NCBI RefSeq assembly: GCF_026151205.1
Contig: NC_087082.1
Location: forward strand, 9,246,901 to 9,310,900
Origin: Bolinopsis microptera
Taxonomy: Eukaryota > Ctenophora > Tentaculata > Lobata > Bolinopsidae
DNA length: 64,000 nt
Direction: 5' to 3'
Each line of letters starts with the position of its first letter. The first letter of the stretch is position 1. Below, piece after piece: positions 12,234 through 24,188 of this stretch. A program made the position numbers and the translations under genes. The notes under the pieces are model-generated. The model ran no database searches and was not told the origin of the DNA. It was given only the letters and a program-made list of their open reading frames with translations.

Positions 12234-13652
12234 TTCAAGGATACAAGGATACAAGGATACAAGGATACAAAAGTGATAATTACTTTATTGAGTACACAAT
12301 AGTTGTAATTCTGAAATAATTTAAGTTACACAATTCTAATTATTTACAAGTGTGTAGGGATAATTTAGAAATGTTATATAATGCTAGTTTTAGAAAAATA
12401 GATAAATCGAGTTTGTATGGTTCAATCTTATTTTAAGGTCCTATAGCATTATGCACTTGCCAGTATTTGAGTGGAAATCTGGGCTCTTATAATAGGCTGT
12501 ATAATTTTCGTTCACAGAGAGAATTGAATGGATTGCTCTTGCTGTGGCAGTGAGTGTGGTAGGATCTAGAGTTTTGTTGGAGAGCAAACCGACTAGGTCA
12601 GTAATGTTTAGGGGATGGAAATTGAATTTTTCCCTAACTGAGGAGTAGAGCAAACAGTCAATCAATACGTGACTTTCGTCCTCAATAGGCTTTAGCCCTT
12701 TGCTGAAAAAGCAGTAGGTGCACCAACGTTCTTCTCTTGGTACAAGGGGGGTTTCATATCTGCCCCTTTCGATGTAGAGGTTGTGGCAGCTGATACGAAA
12801 CCTTGTCAGACTTTTTCGAACATCCGGTATTTTGATGATTCGTAGGTATGCCTCTGGTTCGAAATCATGTTTAATTAAGTTATAGAATTCTAGTTTTGGC
12901 GAGGAGGCCTTGGCAGCTTTCCAGGTATTCACGAATTCTTCCCTCATGTTATGACTGATTTGGGTGGAGAGCTTAGATTTTGAGGAAGATGAGGGGGTGA
13001 AGTTGTATTTGGTGAGAAGCTTTGAGATGTTGGTATACCAAGGAAGTCCCAACATGATTTGTTCGTGAAATGCAGCACAGAGTAGTTCGTTTTCAGTGTT
13101 TTCAAGGCGACTATAGTAATCTATTGCAAGTTTGCAGGCTTCAAAGAATAGAGGGTGGCGCCCGCTTTCGCCCCAGCAACCTATATTTGATGCTTTTGAA
13201 TGTACAGACAAAGACCACTTGATAAACTTTAGGTGGAATTTTTCATAGTGGTCTTGTGCAATGTACTTCAAGGTATGCTGGGGGTTGGCTTTGTCATCTA
13301 TTTTTGAAAGGTATCTCATGGTTTTTGAGTGGGGGCATAAGACTTGACAGCCATAAAGCAGGATTGGTTTTATTAAGGAGTCAAATAGAATATTAAGGGC
13401 ACGGTGTGAGAGGGCATCCTTAACTATTTTGCCTTTGAGGCCATAGAGAGCACGGAGAGCCTTGGCTCTCAGCTCAGTATTTGCTGCTGTAAACGATCCA
13501 TTTCTGTGGAATATTATGCCAAGATAGCAGTATTTATCAATGTGCTGGATGGGCTGACCTCCCAATGTGAATGTTTCATAGGACTGCTTTCGTTTGGGAG
13601 GGCTGAATATTACAATCTTAGTTTTCTTAATATTTACTTCAATGAGCTGCAT
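12234..13652 (-). mobile_element. 5'-truncated non-LTR retrotransposon (LINE), RT C-terminal half
   Basis: One uninterrupted frame of 403 codons runs from an ATG at 13652 to 12441. It begins in the LINE RT region EVNIKKTKIVIFS, continues through YLGIIFHRNG and LIKPILLYGCQVLCP (the usual post-catalytic RT motifs), and ends with a Cys/His block ERWCTYCFF...EDESHVLIDC. The catalytic core is missing: in-frame stops lie immediately upstream. The 3' UTR is 12272-12440 and the tail is an octamer repeat GGATACAA (plus strand) at 12234-12271, that is, a microsatellite 3' tail rather than poly(A). The intact remaining frame suggests a young insertion. The clade (CR1/L2-like or related) cannot be fixed by eye. 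Confidence 0.8.
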
Positions 13653-13734
13653 AAGTTGCTAAAGTTGGGAAAGTTATTGTTAGATCTATTTTGTTATATT
13701 TAAATGTATTTATATATTGGGAGACAGAACTTTG

Positions 13735-14165
13735 TCAATATAGACAGTCTAGATTTGAACTTGTAGCCGCAAGGCCAAAGGTGATTTTCAAAATATTGAG
13801 TTTTTGAAGGGTTATTTTTATATAGGGTCATTGTGACATTATGTGTATACTGTTTGAAACATTTTATATTCTTTTATAGGATATTCCGGTGATATTTCTA
13901 AATTTATATATTGTTGACGCTTCTTTAACGATAGCTGGATAATGACCATTGCTGGAATTACAGTATAGAAAAACTTTTTTGATATTGGGAGTCTAGACAC
14001 AAGGTTAATTGTGATTTTAAAGTGATTCAGTAAGTATTTTAGAAGGAGAATATGTACTCGTACACTTTTGACGGTTTCATTTTATATAGGGTCATTGTGA
14101 TATTGTGTGTATATTGTTTGAATACTTTTCTATTGTTGGAATTATCTGTATATTGTTTGTGTATT
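13735..14165. repeat. diverged tandem duplication, about 250 bases apart
   Basis: The phrases ATATTGGGAG...GTCTAGA and TATATAGGGTCATTGTGA followed by TTGTGTGTAT.TTGTTTGAA occur twice (about 13718-13860 and 13980-14130). The copies have drifted. No coding potential is seen. Confidence 0.4.
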
Positions 14166-14289
14166 TTATATTATTTATTAATATCCCAGTAGAAAAAAAT
14201 GAAGAATCAAGCCAGGTATTGTAAAGATGTCACCAAGAAGCTTCCCCTTCGACGGGATACCACTACCCGTATGTGTTGAGAAAGCAGAC

Positions 14290-14400
14290 TGAGTTAGATT
14301 AGACGTAAGTTCTATGAGTACATGGAATCCATTGGAAAGGGGATTTCTAGATGCAAGAGTGTATCATGCTCAAGCTCCTTCCATAAAGGCCCTGCTGTAA
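14290..14400 (+). pseudogene. relic of the same nuclease-like retroelement domain as at 8.9 kb
   Basis: The frame 14293-14400 reads VRLDVSSMSTWNPLERGFLD then ARVYHAQAPS and stops. This matches the RLDVSARGVWTPFDKTFLD and IRVSHP block of the 8.9-kb element in order and spacing. The frame is closed on both sides by stops (TGA at 14290, TAA at 14398), so it is a decayed fragment of a related but distinct element. Confidence 0.6.
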
Positions 14401-16185
14401 AAACAGCAGACTTAGATACAAACTTATAGGTTGTTTAATAAATGCTTTAAAGGATTAAATTACTCAGATTTATATACAGATTGAATAATAAGGAGTATTC
14501 CAGATTTCGTCATTTTAAATATTATGATTTCTTACCCAGGTGAGTAAATCAATGAGGTTTGACAAACGTGTTTGAGTTTAAGTTATTAGTACAGTTAATG
14601 ACTGGAGAATTTGGCCCATGTTGTACTTTCCTAGGGATATGCTTTGCACTCACAATATGGATAGGCTGGAGTTGCTATTTGTCACCTTACCCCTTATTGT
14701 GATGCAGTCAAGAAAATCGCCAATCAGACATTTTTAAGTTGAATCCTAATCATCAATCTTGCAAGAGTCTCCTCCAGTACACCTTCAATTCACTGTAAAC
14801 TGTAGCACTATACGCATGCGTGTCTAATCTAAAATATTTATGTTGGTAGAGTTCTCATTCTCTTTCATTTTTCCCTATTATGCAAAAAGTGGCTGGTATT
14901 TATTTTTCCATTTTGAATGTACACCAGAAGATGCTGATCATGTACATGTTTAAACGTACCATACATCATGCTCACGAGCTGGGAATGAATCCTGCATACT
15001 TCTTGGCCTACAGGCTAAACTTAAAATATGTACTCTAAGACCGTGCTCGTCTGTTCTCTGGCTAGCATTTCCTTCTTGTAAAGACTAGAGGTTTCCCATG
15101 GGAAAGGAACCAAAATGAGTTTTGTCAGAGGAACATGCCATATTTTACAATTTACATTGCTGTGAATTCGTGTTACAACTTAAGAGTTTATTGGCAGGCC
15201 CAGTCTTCATGAAAATTCTCTCAAAATTTACTTTATAGTTGTTCCTGATCCCATTGAAAAATATTATTCCTAGCTGAAGTTATGGTCAAAGGTCAGTGCT
15301 TATAATTGTATTATCCAAACAATAACATTTTATTTTCTCCTACATTTTTTGAGCAACCACCCTAAAACTGCCAGGACTTCAGGATATGTTCTAGGGATCA
15401 TTGGAAGAGATTGCCGGCCCAGAATTTTGAGATAGGCCCCCTTAACCTTAAGAAATGTTGGGGACATCTCTAAACGATTTTGCCTTGCATAGGAACAAGT
15501 GGAGAGCACTTGTTATCATTTAGGTAACAGACGGTATTCGTTTTTAATGTGATCATGATACCTTACAGGATAGCAAGTTTATTATACAGGGTGTATCATC
15601 AGGAACCTGTTCATTTGGCCTATTAATTTTTCTGCACTGATTGGATTTCTTTAAGAGCTTATAGAGCACATGTTGCATTTTAAATCTAATCAGCTGGTGG
15701 GATCAGCTGATCAAATTATTAACTGATTAGTTGCTCGGTACTCAGCTGCATGCTAAGAAGCGCTGACATCTTATCCTAAACCTGGGAAACCTTAACTTAA
15801 CAAAGCTGCAAAAGTTTATGCTAATCCTATGTTTGAAACTGGAGTTTTTTATTCCCTCAACTTGTTGTCTGTTAAATCTAAGGTACATAGTCTGTTTTCA
15901 CCTTATAATCTTATTATCTTTTTATACTTTGAAGTTATGTTTTGATTGTATCTTGTGTCAAGAATTAAACCAAATAATACCGACTCAATTCTAACTGACT
16001 TAACACCTATCACTAGGTTGATGAAGAACTGAATAATTTATGAACTATCATCCAGCTCAGCAGGATCAGGTAACTCTTAACACATTTTACAAACTACTAC
16101 GGGTAGGGAGGTAGGACACATTAGTCCAGACATGCTGTCACATACCAACACACAATTTGACCCGTCTCCTAACCGTTGTGTTTAA
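14401..16185. other. non-genic AT-rich stretch
   Basis: No exon or repeat that I can defend. TATACAGGGTGTATCATCA at 15584-15602 resembles transposon-end phrases but has no partner in the window. Confidence 0.4.
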
Positions 16186-16189
16186 TGCA

Positions 16190-16420
16190 GTGTATATCGT
16201 ACAGTGTAAAGAGTGGGCAATGGGTATAGTGCAATGTAATTTTATTTCAAAATTCAAATAAACTTTACATCAATGTATAACAGTTATATTTAGAAAAGAC
16301 AACAATATCTCCTGTGATCTGAGTGTACTGTAATGTACAGTGCAATGTATATTTGCAATGGGTATAGTGTAAGGCAATGTTGAGATGTGAATGAGACCTG
16401 GTTAAGTGTTGAGGACACTC
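16190..16420 (-). repeat. retroelement 3' end in a locally repeated stretch
   Basis: Bases 16256-16316 are the inverted counterpart of the 7.72-kb retroelement end. The flanks repeat the phrase GCAATGGGTATAGTG (about 16217 and 16359) and CAGTG(C/T)AATGTA several times, giving a local duplicated framework around the insertion. Confidence 0.45.
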
Positions 16421-17073
16421 AACTTAAGTCAAATTGCTGGGTTTCTTACTGTGTACTCCTACATACCTGAGCAGTATGGTACGGAAGTAATACTAATCTG
16501 GTATGCAGCTAAACCTTGAAATGTCGTGTCTTCAATAATCACATGCACCCTTATAACCTTTACATACATGTGGATTGATTGACATGTCTTTTTCTGTCTT
16601 CTCCTCTCTCTGCCAAACATGCACCTTATTTTCGAATTTTAATTTGTTAACTTTAAGAGATTTAATAAATGTTGAAACCTTTTTCTTTGTATTTTAGCCC
16701 CTTTTTGTCTATAGTTCTTTGACAATCTTTTACAAAACTAGCAGCTTCCATTACTTCAAGATATTCAACTGAATATAAATTAGGAATTTTCGCAAAATTC
16801 TCTAGATATTGGACAAACAGAAGTGGGTATAATTGAATGACACGTAATCAAATATAAATAATCTTATCTTGCAATATTAAAGTTACTTTAGTAATATTAT
16901 GGTTATCGTCGTATTACTATTGTGCGTTACAATTACTTAAACAGCTTGAGCACATTTATGCGGCACAAAGTGTGTATTTTAACCGAGAGGCGGTAAGCTA
17001 TTCTATATAATTGCATTTATTCAGCCAGCTTCTTTCGAGCTACCAATTGTAATTTCTCGTGAGGGATCTAAGG

Positions 17074-17115
17074 CTCTTAATGACTCTTAATGACTCTTAA
17101 TGACTCTTAATGACT
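17074..17115. repeat. 10-bp minisatellite
   Basis: CTCTTAATGA is repeated four times perfectly, followed by a partial unit. Confidence 0.85.
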
Positions 17116-17808
17116 GACTACCCTCGTTATCCAGCTGTTTGCCGACATATTCAACAATTCTGCTAGACTGTTTTTCGAAAAACTTTGTGTTCAAATTCTC
17201 TATAATAAAATTGGGAATCTAATCAGGTGAAAGAGTTGCATGTAACCAAGTCCCACCACAGTGCTAGTTAGGATACCTTATCACGTGATTATGTCACGTG
17301 CAGTGACAGTTTATATACGGCACTGGTGCGTGTTATGTAGATGAGTCGCAGCACAATTGAATAAATGAATAACATTAGAATGATTTAAGTGTATATAATA
17401 TGAAGCTACTTGTATAATTCATGTGACAGAACCTGACCTATAAGGAACAGCTTCTGTTAACCGGACAAATCATCTGGTAATTAGGACAAAATTGTATTTA
17501 GTGCTGTCCACAAGTGGTAGTCAAATATTTTAACCAATACCTTACGGTAAGAAGAAATGTAGTGGTTAATGAAATATTTTGAAACATATTTTTAGAATCT
17601 ATTTGATGTTGTTCGATATCATGGTTTTAATGGGTATAATGAACCGGGAAATTCTCTTAATCTGAAGAAAAAATGAGGTGGTTACACAACAGCTAACAAG
17701 AATAACCGCATTTCAGCTTAGCATTTACATTTTACACTCGATGAACATGCATGAATATTTTGCTTAATTTTTTCTGTTCATGGCATTGCGTGCTCAAATT
17801 TTACAACT

Positions 17809-19409
17809 GGGCAATTCCACCGTGACGGACACCACGATTTTGCTGTTTTTAAAAGTTCAAACGAATGTTGTACTCGAGATGTTGTTTATTTATCAGCTCC
17901 AACTGTTTATTAGTCCACATTTAACCTTTCTACAGGTTGTGTGAAAATTTCAGACCCCTACCATTATTACTTTCTGAGATAGCACCCCTGTGACGGACGC
18001 GACTTAAATATGACACTTTTTTTGGGTGTCTACTCAGATGGTACCCAAATTTATCTCAAAAAGTTATCTATTGTCTCTAATTTGGAATTACAATGATAGA
18101 AGAAGGTTTAGGGATTTCTGAGATGCCATTTTCTTGGAGATTGCTCAATTCCTGTTTGCGTGGCGCCATTTTCAAATTGTGACAGACGCGACTGTGACGG
18201 ACACACGTTTTTTTTTCAATTTTTCCAAATCTTCCACTTGACACTTTTATCTTGTTCAGTGACATCTAATCTGTATTCATTCCAATTTTTAGGCCTCAAA
18301 TACCCCAAATAGGTCTGCAATAGCCAAAATCGTCCATTTTGGACATACGCTAGGGTATCAGTCTAGGGGCATCAATTATTTCTCTACTTGAACGAATATA
18401 AAACATTCATCACTGTTCAACACATCATACTGTTGAGACCATCTCCTAAAAGTTTCATTACTTTAGTGTTTAAAATGTGGAAGATATTGAATTTTTACTT
18501 CAAAATTATGCGAAAATAGGGTTAAGTCCATTTTTTGTGCCTTTTACCTCTGGAAAAGTTGTAAGCAAATAAAATGGCAAAAACTCAGTAAATTTAATTA
18601 TTGAATTGCATATGATGTTATTTGATAGTCTAGTCAACATAGTCAACACAATCCAACTTTATTTGACTTCTATTTGTCTTGGTTTTAGTCAAAATAATGG
18701 AAATAGGGATAAAAATAGCTAAAAGTGACTCGTACGCCCATATATGGGCATATACAAAATTAAACATAACTCGGTCATTTTTTGTCCAATTTTCGATTTG
18801 ACGACATAGTTTTGTTGAGGACGGCCTCAGCTTTAAGAAAAATGCATTTAAAGTCTGTTTAAAGAATTTTGGGGGCATTTTCAAAAAAATGTGACGGACG
18901 CGACAAGTTGGGACCCCCCTTCCAAAATTTTTTTCTTAAAAGATACAAGCCTGATAATTTCTACGGTACTCCCTTACCTTCAGAAGAGATAGGTTACAGT
19001 GGTTTTTTGAATATAAATAGCACTATGTGGCTCTGAAAAAACTTTTTTGCTTAATTTTGTGACGGACGCGACACCATCTTTGTGGAAATTTTTTAGAAAA
19101 AGTATTTTAGTAACGGTTTTGAAACTTTGCATAGCTCTCATTCTTATGCCTATGCCCAAGTGTGTGGAATTTCATAGAGAAATATTGCTGCATACCCAAA
19201 CTATGGCCCTTTGAAAATTTGAATGATTTTTTAAATTTCCGAGTAGTGTTCCTTTGAATGAGAAAAATCAAAAGTTAACGCAATGTGAAACAAAAAACTT
19301 TTGTTGAACTGTAAGGTTAAGAGTCTAATGAACATATTTTAACCAAAATTAGGTGCCTATCTTAACATTTTTCATTTTCACCAAGTGGAACCTTACCGTG
19401 GAATTGCCC
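17809..19409. mobile_element. 1601-bp non-autonomous DNA transposon with TIRs and AACT target duplication
   Basis: The left end is GGGCAATTCCACCGTGACGG and the right end, read inward on the other strand, is GGGCAATTCCACGGTAAGG. The 12 outermost bases are identical, with further partial matches inside. Both ends are flanked by AACT (17805-17808 and 19410-19413), a 4-bp target duplication. The interior carries six copies of GTGACGGACGCGAC or close variants at 17822, 17990, 18179, 18194, 18891 and 19059, all on the plus strand. No frame longer than about 85 codons exists, so no transposase is encoded. I do not name the superfamily. Confidence 0.75.
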
Positions 19410-19413
19410 AACT

Positions 19414-20473
19414 ATACAAGTGTTTTTAAATGGCCAGGGTAGAACGCAGAATTTTACATGTATAGATCTTTGTGCACAATTTGTAACGATTAATTATATT
19501 CTGGACGTTTCTTAATTCACTATGTGAGGATTTCTCAGCACTCAGCAGTTTCAAAACCTACAATTTTACAGGGGCACCAAATTTTGCCAATTTTAGCTTT
19601 GAAGTTGAACTTTGTATTTTTATATCATCTAAAAAATTTCGAAATTGATGACGTTCTGAATCAAAACTTACATTTTGCCAACCTTGCGAATGGTGCCATA
19701 AATAAATACCATCCTCAGTGGGGGAAGCAGGTGGTTTAGTTACAATACAGAAAGTTTATAATCCATAATCGCATTTCTAGAAAATGTTGGCATTTATTCA
19801 TTGCAATTTTTGTTCAGCCACTGCTCGAATTTCAAACCGAAAGATAAGAGGGATCATTATCCAGGACAGTTTATCAAATTTCCAATTTTTATTTAAACGT
19901 CGTCTGATCGCCTGATTTTCAAACGACTTTTTCTCGAGTAAAAGTACGAAGGCTGCCCTTGACGACAGTATTAATCGAATTCCAATCGGGGTAAGTTCTG
20001 CGCTCTAAATAGGTGTAGGTATGCCACCTGTTATGTATATGTACAACCAGGAAGCTGATAGTTAGCCTTGTCAATTTAAAATTTGCCATTCTATTCGTAT
20101 GAAGTGACGCGACACACCTTTCCCTCAGCAGACTCCTTTTCTCGCGTAGAAATAGTTTTTGACAGTTTGAATTACTCGAGTGCATCTGATGCAGCTATCA
20201 ATTTTAATTTTTAAGGTGACGCAACCTGAAGTCACAGTCCAGTCATGTGTCCCTGTCACAATTTCCTACTAAAAAGCTCAAACGGTCTTCGAAAAACAAG
20301 TTGTAGCAATGAAAAGTCTAAAGCGCGCGGCGTTTTCAAAATGCACGCTCGGAGATTAAGCGCAGTTTTAGATTTCTTGATATTCAAACACATAGTTTGT
20401 AGAACTAAGGTCACTGGTCAGTCCTAACTAAATTACCAACGATTGTAATCTAATTAATGTTGCACCCTTTCAG
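19414..20473. other. upstream region of the YTHDF gene
   Basis: This stretch must hold the YTHDF promoter and 5' exon(s), but I could not define them. An open frame at 20245-20427 is rich in Lys/Arg/Ser and unlike YTHDF N-termini; it is more likely 5' UTR or intron. No other repeat is evident. Confidence 0.4.
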
Positions 20474-22123
20474 GGGACGGGTCCTCAGTTGAGTGTTCCA
20501 CAACCGTTAGGTCAACAACCCATCATGGATCCTAACTACCTGCCGACAATGTACTACGCCACGTCAGCTCTGAACTCGCCTCCAGCTATGTCCGCTTTTC
20601 CGTTCATCAACAACAATTACGACAACATCGGCCCACTGGGTGGAACTTGGTCTAACGGGGCTTTCGACGGTCAGTACAACCAGCTGCCAACCTCGCAACC
20701 GCTTCATGACTTCAGAGATTTCAACAGCGAGCACGGGTATCCGGCCTCTCCAACTCTAACATCTACTTCATCGCTATACCAACCGAACTTACCGGTCTAT
20801 TTCTCACCTAATAATACCAATGATTATTGGACTACAGCTGGGTTGCCCCCTATGCAAGGTTTTAACTCCTTTAATTCCTTTCCGAACGCCGGACATTACC
20901 CGATTAATCAGGAGAAAAGTAAACCTCTGCAATCGACTGCTTCTGAATTAGATCAGGTTACCGAATCTTTCAGTAATTTAAAACCAACTGATAACGCAGA
21001 GCCGGCCCCTGCACCTGCTCCTGTTGAGACTGGACCTAAATCTTGGGCAGCGATAGCTAGTCAGCCTGCTAAGCCTAAACCCAAGCCAGAACCTGCACCC
21101 ACTGGTTTTGCTATGAAACCAGGACCTGGAGGGCCAGGGCAGACCCGTATGAGAGGTGGGGTTCGGTGGAGTCAAACTCGTGGCACATTCAATCAGGGAC
21201 CTGAATATCCCAACATCATTGACACGAGACCGCCGCCTCCTCCAGCAGTTCTCGAGAAACTCAGATCAGAAAATCAGTATAATCCCCGGGAACTTACGTT
21301 GGACTTGAAAAATGCTCGGTATTTTGTAATAAAATCTTATTCTGAAGACGACATTCATCGGTCAATTAAGTACAACATATGGACAAGTACTGAACACGGT
21401 AACAAGAGGTTGAATGAAGCGTGGAATGACTCTAACAAAAAGGGGCCTATCTATCTGGTGTACAGTGTAAACGGGAGCGGCCATTTTTGTGGTGTTGCTG
21501 AAATGAACTCTGGGGTAGATACCAACATATGTACCGGGGTCTGGTCTCAAGACAAATGGAAGGGTAAATTTGACGTGAAATGGGTTTATGTGAAGGACGT
21601 TCCGAACAACCAGCTTCGTCATATAAAACTTGAGAACAACGATAACAAGCCTGTTACAAACTCTAGGGACACTCAAGAGGTTCCCAGAGACAAGGGAATG
21701 CAACTCATGCGCATAATTCATGACTACAAACACTCTACTTCTATTTTCGATGATTTCGGGCATTATGAAAAAAGGCAGGATGAAGACAATGCTCGGAAGG
21801 TAATTGAATAGCTAATAGTACTTGCTTTTTGATTTTCGATAGATTTATTTTATGTTGTTACGATGTGTTTTTCTTTTCGTGCAATGGGAATGATGATTAG
21901 ATTGCTATATATATTATATGAGCACTTTTTAAATATGTGAAACGATTGTATGCTACCAGTTGTTCTTGAAAGCTCTGCTGAACGTTCGTAACCAAATCCT
22001 TTCTCACAGGGATCTGATCGAAAGACCTGGACGAATAGTGGGGACAGTAAGGACTCTGACGCCCACGTGCGCGCGTCTGACGCCCACGTGCGCGCGTCTG
22101 ATGTGCCCAAAACTAAAAATTGA
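20474..22123 (+). CDS. YTHDF: YTH-domain m6A reader, YTHDF family (5' exon missing)
   Basis: A cytoplasmic reader of N6-methyladenosine in mRNA. The main exon opens after acceptor CCTTTCAG at 20473 in phase 0. It encodes a Tyr/Asn/Pro/Gly-rich low-complexity region, then the family hallmark [17 protein letters not shown] (about 21034-21090), then a complete YTH domain (about 21310-21720). The three aromatic-cage tryptophans are present: TGG at 21380 (NIWTSTEH), 21542 (GVW) and 21557 (DKW). The frame stops at 21811 (...ARKVIE), but AAG|GTAATT at 21799/21800 is a good donor. TTTCTCACAG at 22009 opens a phase-0 exon (22010-22123) adding 37 hydrophilic residues, including a duplicated SDAHVRA. 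The first ATG in this exon is 20525; the true N-terminus probably lies in an unseen upstream exon. Invertebrates often have a single YTHDF. Confidence 0.93.
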
Positions 22124-22910
22124 TTTTGTGATTATCTTCTCTGTACTTGGATATCTATATCAATATGTGTTATCCTCTATTGTTACTATATAGTCCACCG
22201 CGATAGAGTAAGAATCTTCAAAACATCTATGTGCTGATTTTTCGAAACGGCTGTATTCATTGTTTTAAAGATTTTTGGTCGACCTCGCAATTTAAAAGGC
22301 CTTATTCCTTTACTAAATTAAGCACAATCATTCCGTTTTTCTTGTGTTAAGATTGCTGTATTCATTTGTCTACCGGTGTGGAAAGAATTTCGATGAGGTG
22401 TCAAAGTATCAATCGCGTGTAAATACATAGGGAGATAATTAGCCATAGTATAATGACTAATGGCTGTACATCATGTTATCGCATGATGGTAAGAGGGGCT
22501 GTTGAATGTTAGGAAATAAAAAATGAGCGTGTGTTTGGAAAAGTGAGACATGACACTTGAAAATAGTTCTGAGAATGGAAATGTTTAGTTTATTTTTAGT
22601 TAAAATGAAGATTATAATTGGCATAATATGGCGTCCACGACACATGATAATTGGGAACTAACTTTAGATTATGGCCCAAATTTGTATTCTTAATACAATT
22701 TGTGGGTATCCCATAATATTATGGCTATGACTTCACACAATTTAAACAGATATCATAATTGAAGATACGTTTTACTATCTCTATTGTATTGGGTAATGGG
22801 TATGTGGTCATGAAAATATGGACCCATCCCAGTCCGTAGCAACTGTAATGGTTAAATTACAATGTAGTGTTTAGGCAAAATTGAAAATAGCCTTTTAGTT
22901 TTAGTGAGAG
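22124..22910. other. 3' flank of YTHDF, no gene recognised
   Basis: Presumed 3' UTR and spacer. AT-rich, without protein-like frames or clear repeats. Confidence 0.4.
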
Positions 22911-22915
22911 CGAGG

Positions 22916-23105
22916 TCGAAAATTTGAGCGAAGTAAAATGTTAAGGCTGGTCTTCGGCTCATACGGGTGCTACGGGTCAAACTTAGGGAATTCATTGCTA
23001 CACATTTTACTTCGTCGAAAATTTGAGCGAAGTAAAATGTTAAGGCTGGTCTTCGGCTCATACGGGTGCTACGGGTCAAACTTAGGGAATGCATTGCTAC
23101 ACGTT
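22916..23105. repeat. tandem duplication, 99-bp period
   Basis: A unit starting TCGAAAATTTGAGCGAAGTA begins at 22916 and again at 23015, with near-perfect identity through GGTCAAACTTAGGGAAT and CATTGCTACAC. It lies directly against the 3' end of the LINE fragment at 23.2 kb. Confidence 0.85.
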
Positions 23106-23194
23106 GTATACCTCTCGTGCACGCCGGCCGGCGAGAGAGGCCTTTTGCGGCCCGCGCGATCAAGAGGGGTTACAGCGTGTGTCAAGGAATATAT

Positions 23195-24188
23195 ATATAT
23201 AATAACATCTATAGATGTTTATAGATAAACAAAAGAGCACCTAAAGAGGCTCAGCAAAGTGCTGGCCTATTTACGCTTACAAAGACTCATTCGTTCAATA
23301 TGTCTCAAAGTAAATAAACTCCTCCATCCTACTCTATCTCTTGCTAAGTTCACTAAGTTGGTAAAATCATCTTCGTTTTTCAAATAAATTTGTCTCTTAA
23401 ATAGGTCCTTTTTCACAATAATATCATACAAATTAGTCCTGTGTCTACCCACTCGTCCCTTTAGCGTTTGACTTTGACATCCTAGTGTAGCAAATAACAG
23501 AGACTGGTAGGCAGGCGTGTCGTTGTCACTGCGTAGAACATGACCTAGCATTGTCCACCGTGCCTTTTCCACTCTCTCGGAAAGGGGCCTGGTCTGGGTA
23601 CGAGCGTAGAGGGCCTTGTTAGATATTGAGCTAGGCCAATAGATATGTAGGATGCGCTTGAGGTGCTTCCTCTGAACAACATCTACAGACTCTAGAACAT
23701 GCTGAGGTACGGCCCAGCAGCAGCAGTTGTACAGGAGCACTGATACTACTAGTGAGTCGTAGAGTTTGATCTTTCTCTTCTCAGTTATCTGACTCCTTTG
23801 GTTGACGATGTCAACCCATCGAGATCGTTGCTCTGCGAAGCAGAGCAACGATCGACGATCGACGATGCGAAGCAAGAATGCTAGTTCGCGCGGCGCGTCG
23901 AAGCGGCGAAGTCCTCCAACTGACTCCTCTCTGATCCCTGGCACCACAGCTTGTCAAATGACCAGAAGGCGGTGTTAGCTTTATTGTTTATTTATTCTAT
24001 TTGTAACATCCTGCTCTGATCCAAGTTTAGTTCCAAGAAGCGTCTCGTTTCTCCACCCCTCTTTTCCTCTTAGCTCATTATCCCACTCGTCAAGGAATGC
24101 ACTGTAAAAATCACGTACAAACCAAACCATAAAATAGTAGACAGCCAGTCATTCACATATTACCTTAAATGGGGGGGGGGGGGGGGGG
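23195..24188 (-). mobile_element. 3' portion of a non-LTR retrotransposon (array unit 1, longest copy)
   Basis: Minus-strand coding 23947-23267 reads ITEKRKIKLYDSLVVSVLLY, then a WPSSISNKALYARTQ block and an RWTMLGHVLRSDNDTPAYQ block, ending DRVGWRSLFTLRHIER. These are typical of the RT thumb and C-terminus of L2/CR1-like LINEs. The 3' end lies near 23200 with a TATATATA tail. A short copy of the same 3' end is inserted at 59.9 kb. The stretch before ITEKRK is not LINE-like and carries the GC-rich hairpin module described elsewhere. Confidence 0.75.

Noticed and set aside
20245-20427. 60-codon ATG frame just upstream of YTHDF
   Set aside because: Not in frame-compatible splice context and unlike YTHDF N-termini; probably leader or intron.
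22852-23228. Two overlapping frames with internal repeats
   Set aside because: They read through the 99-bp tandem duplication.
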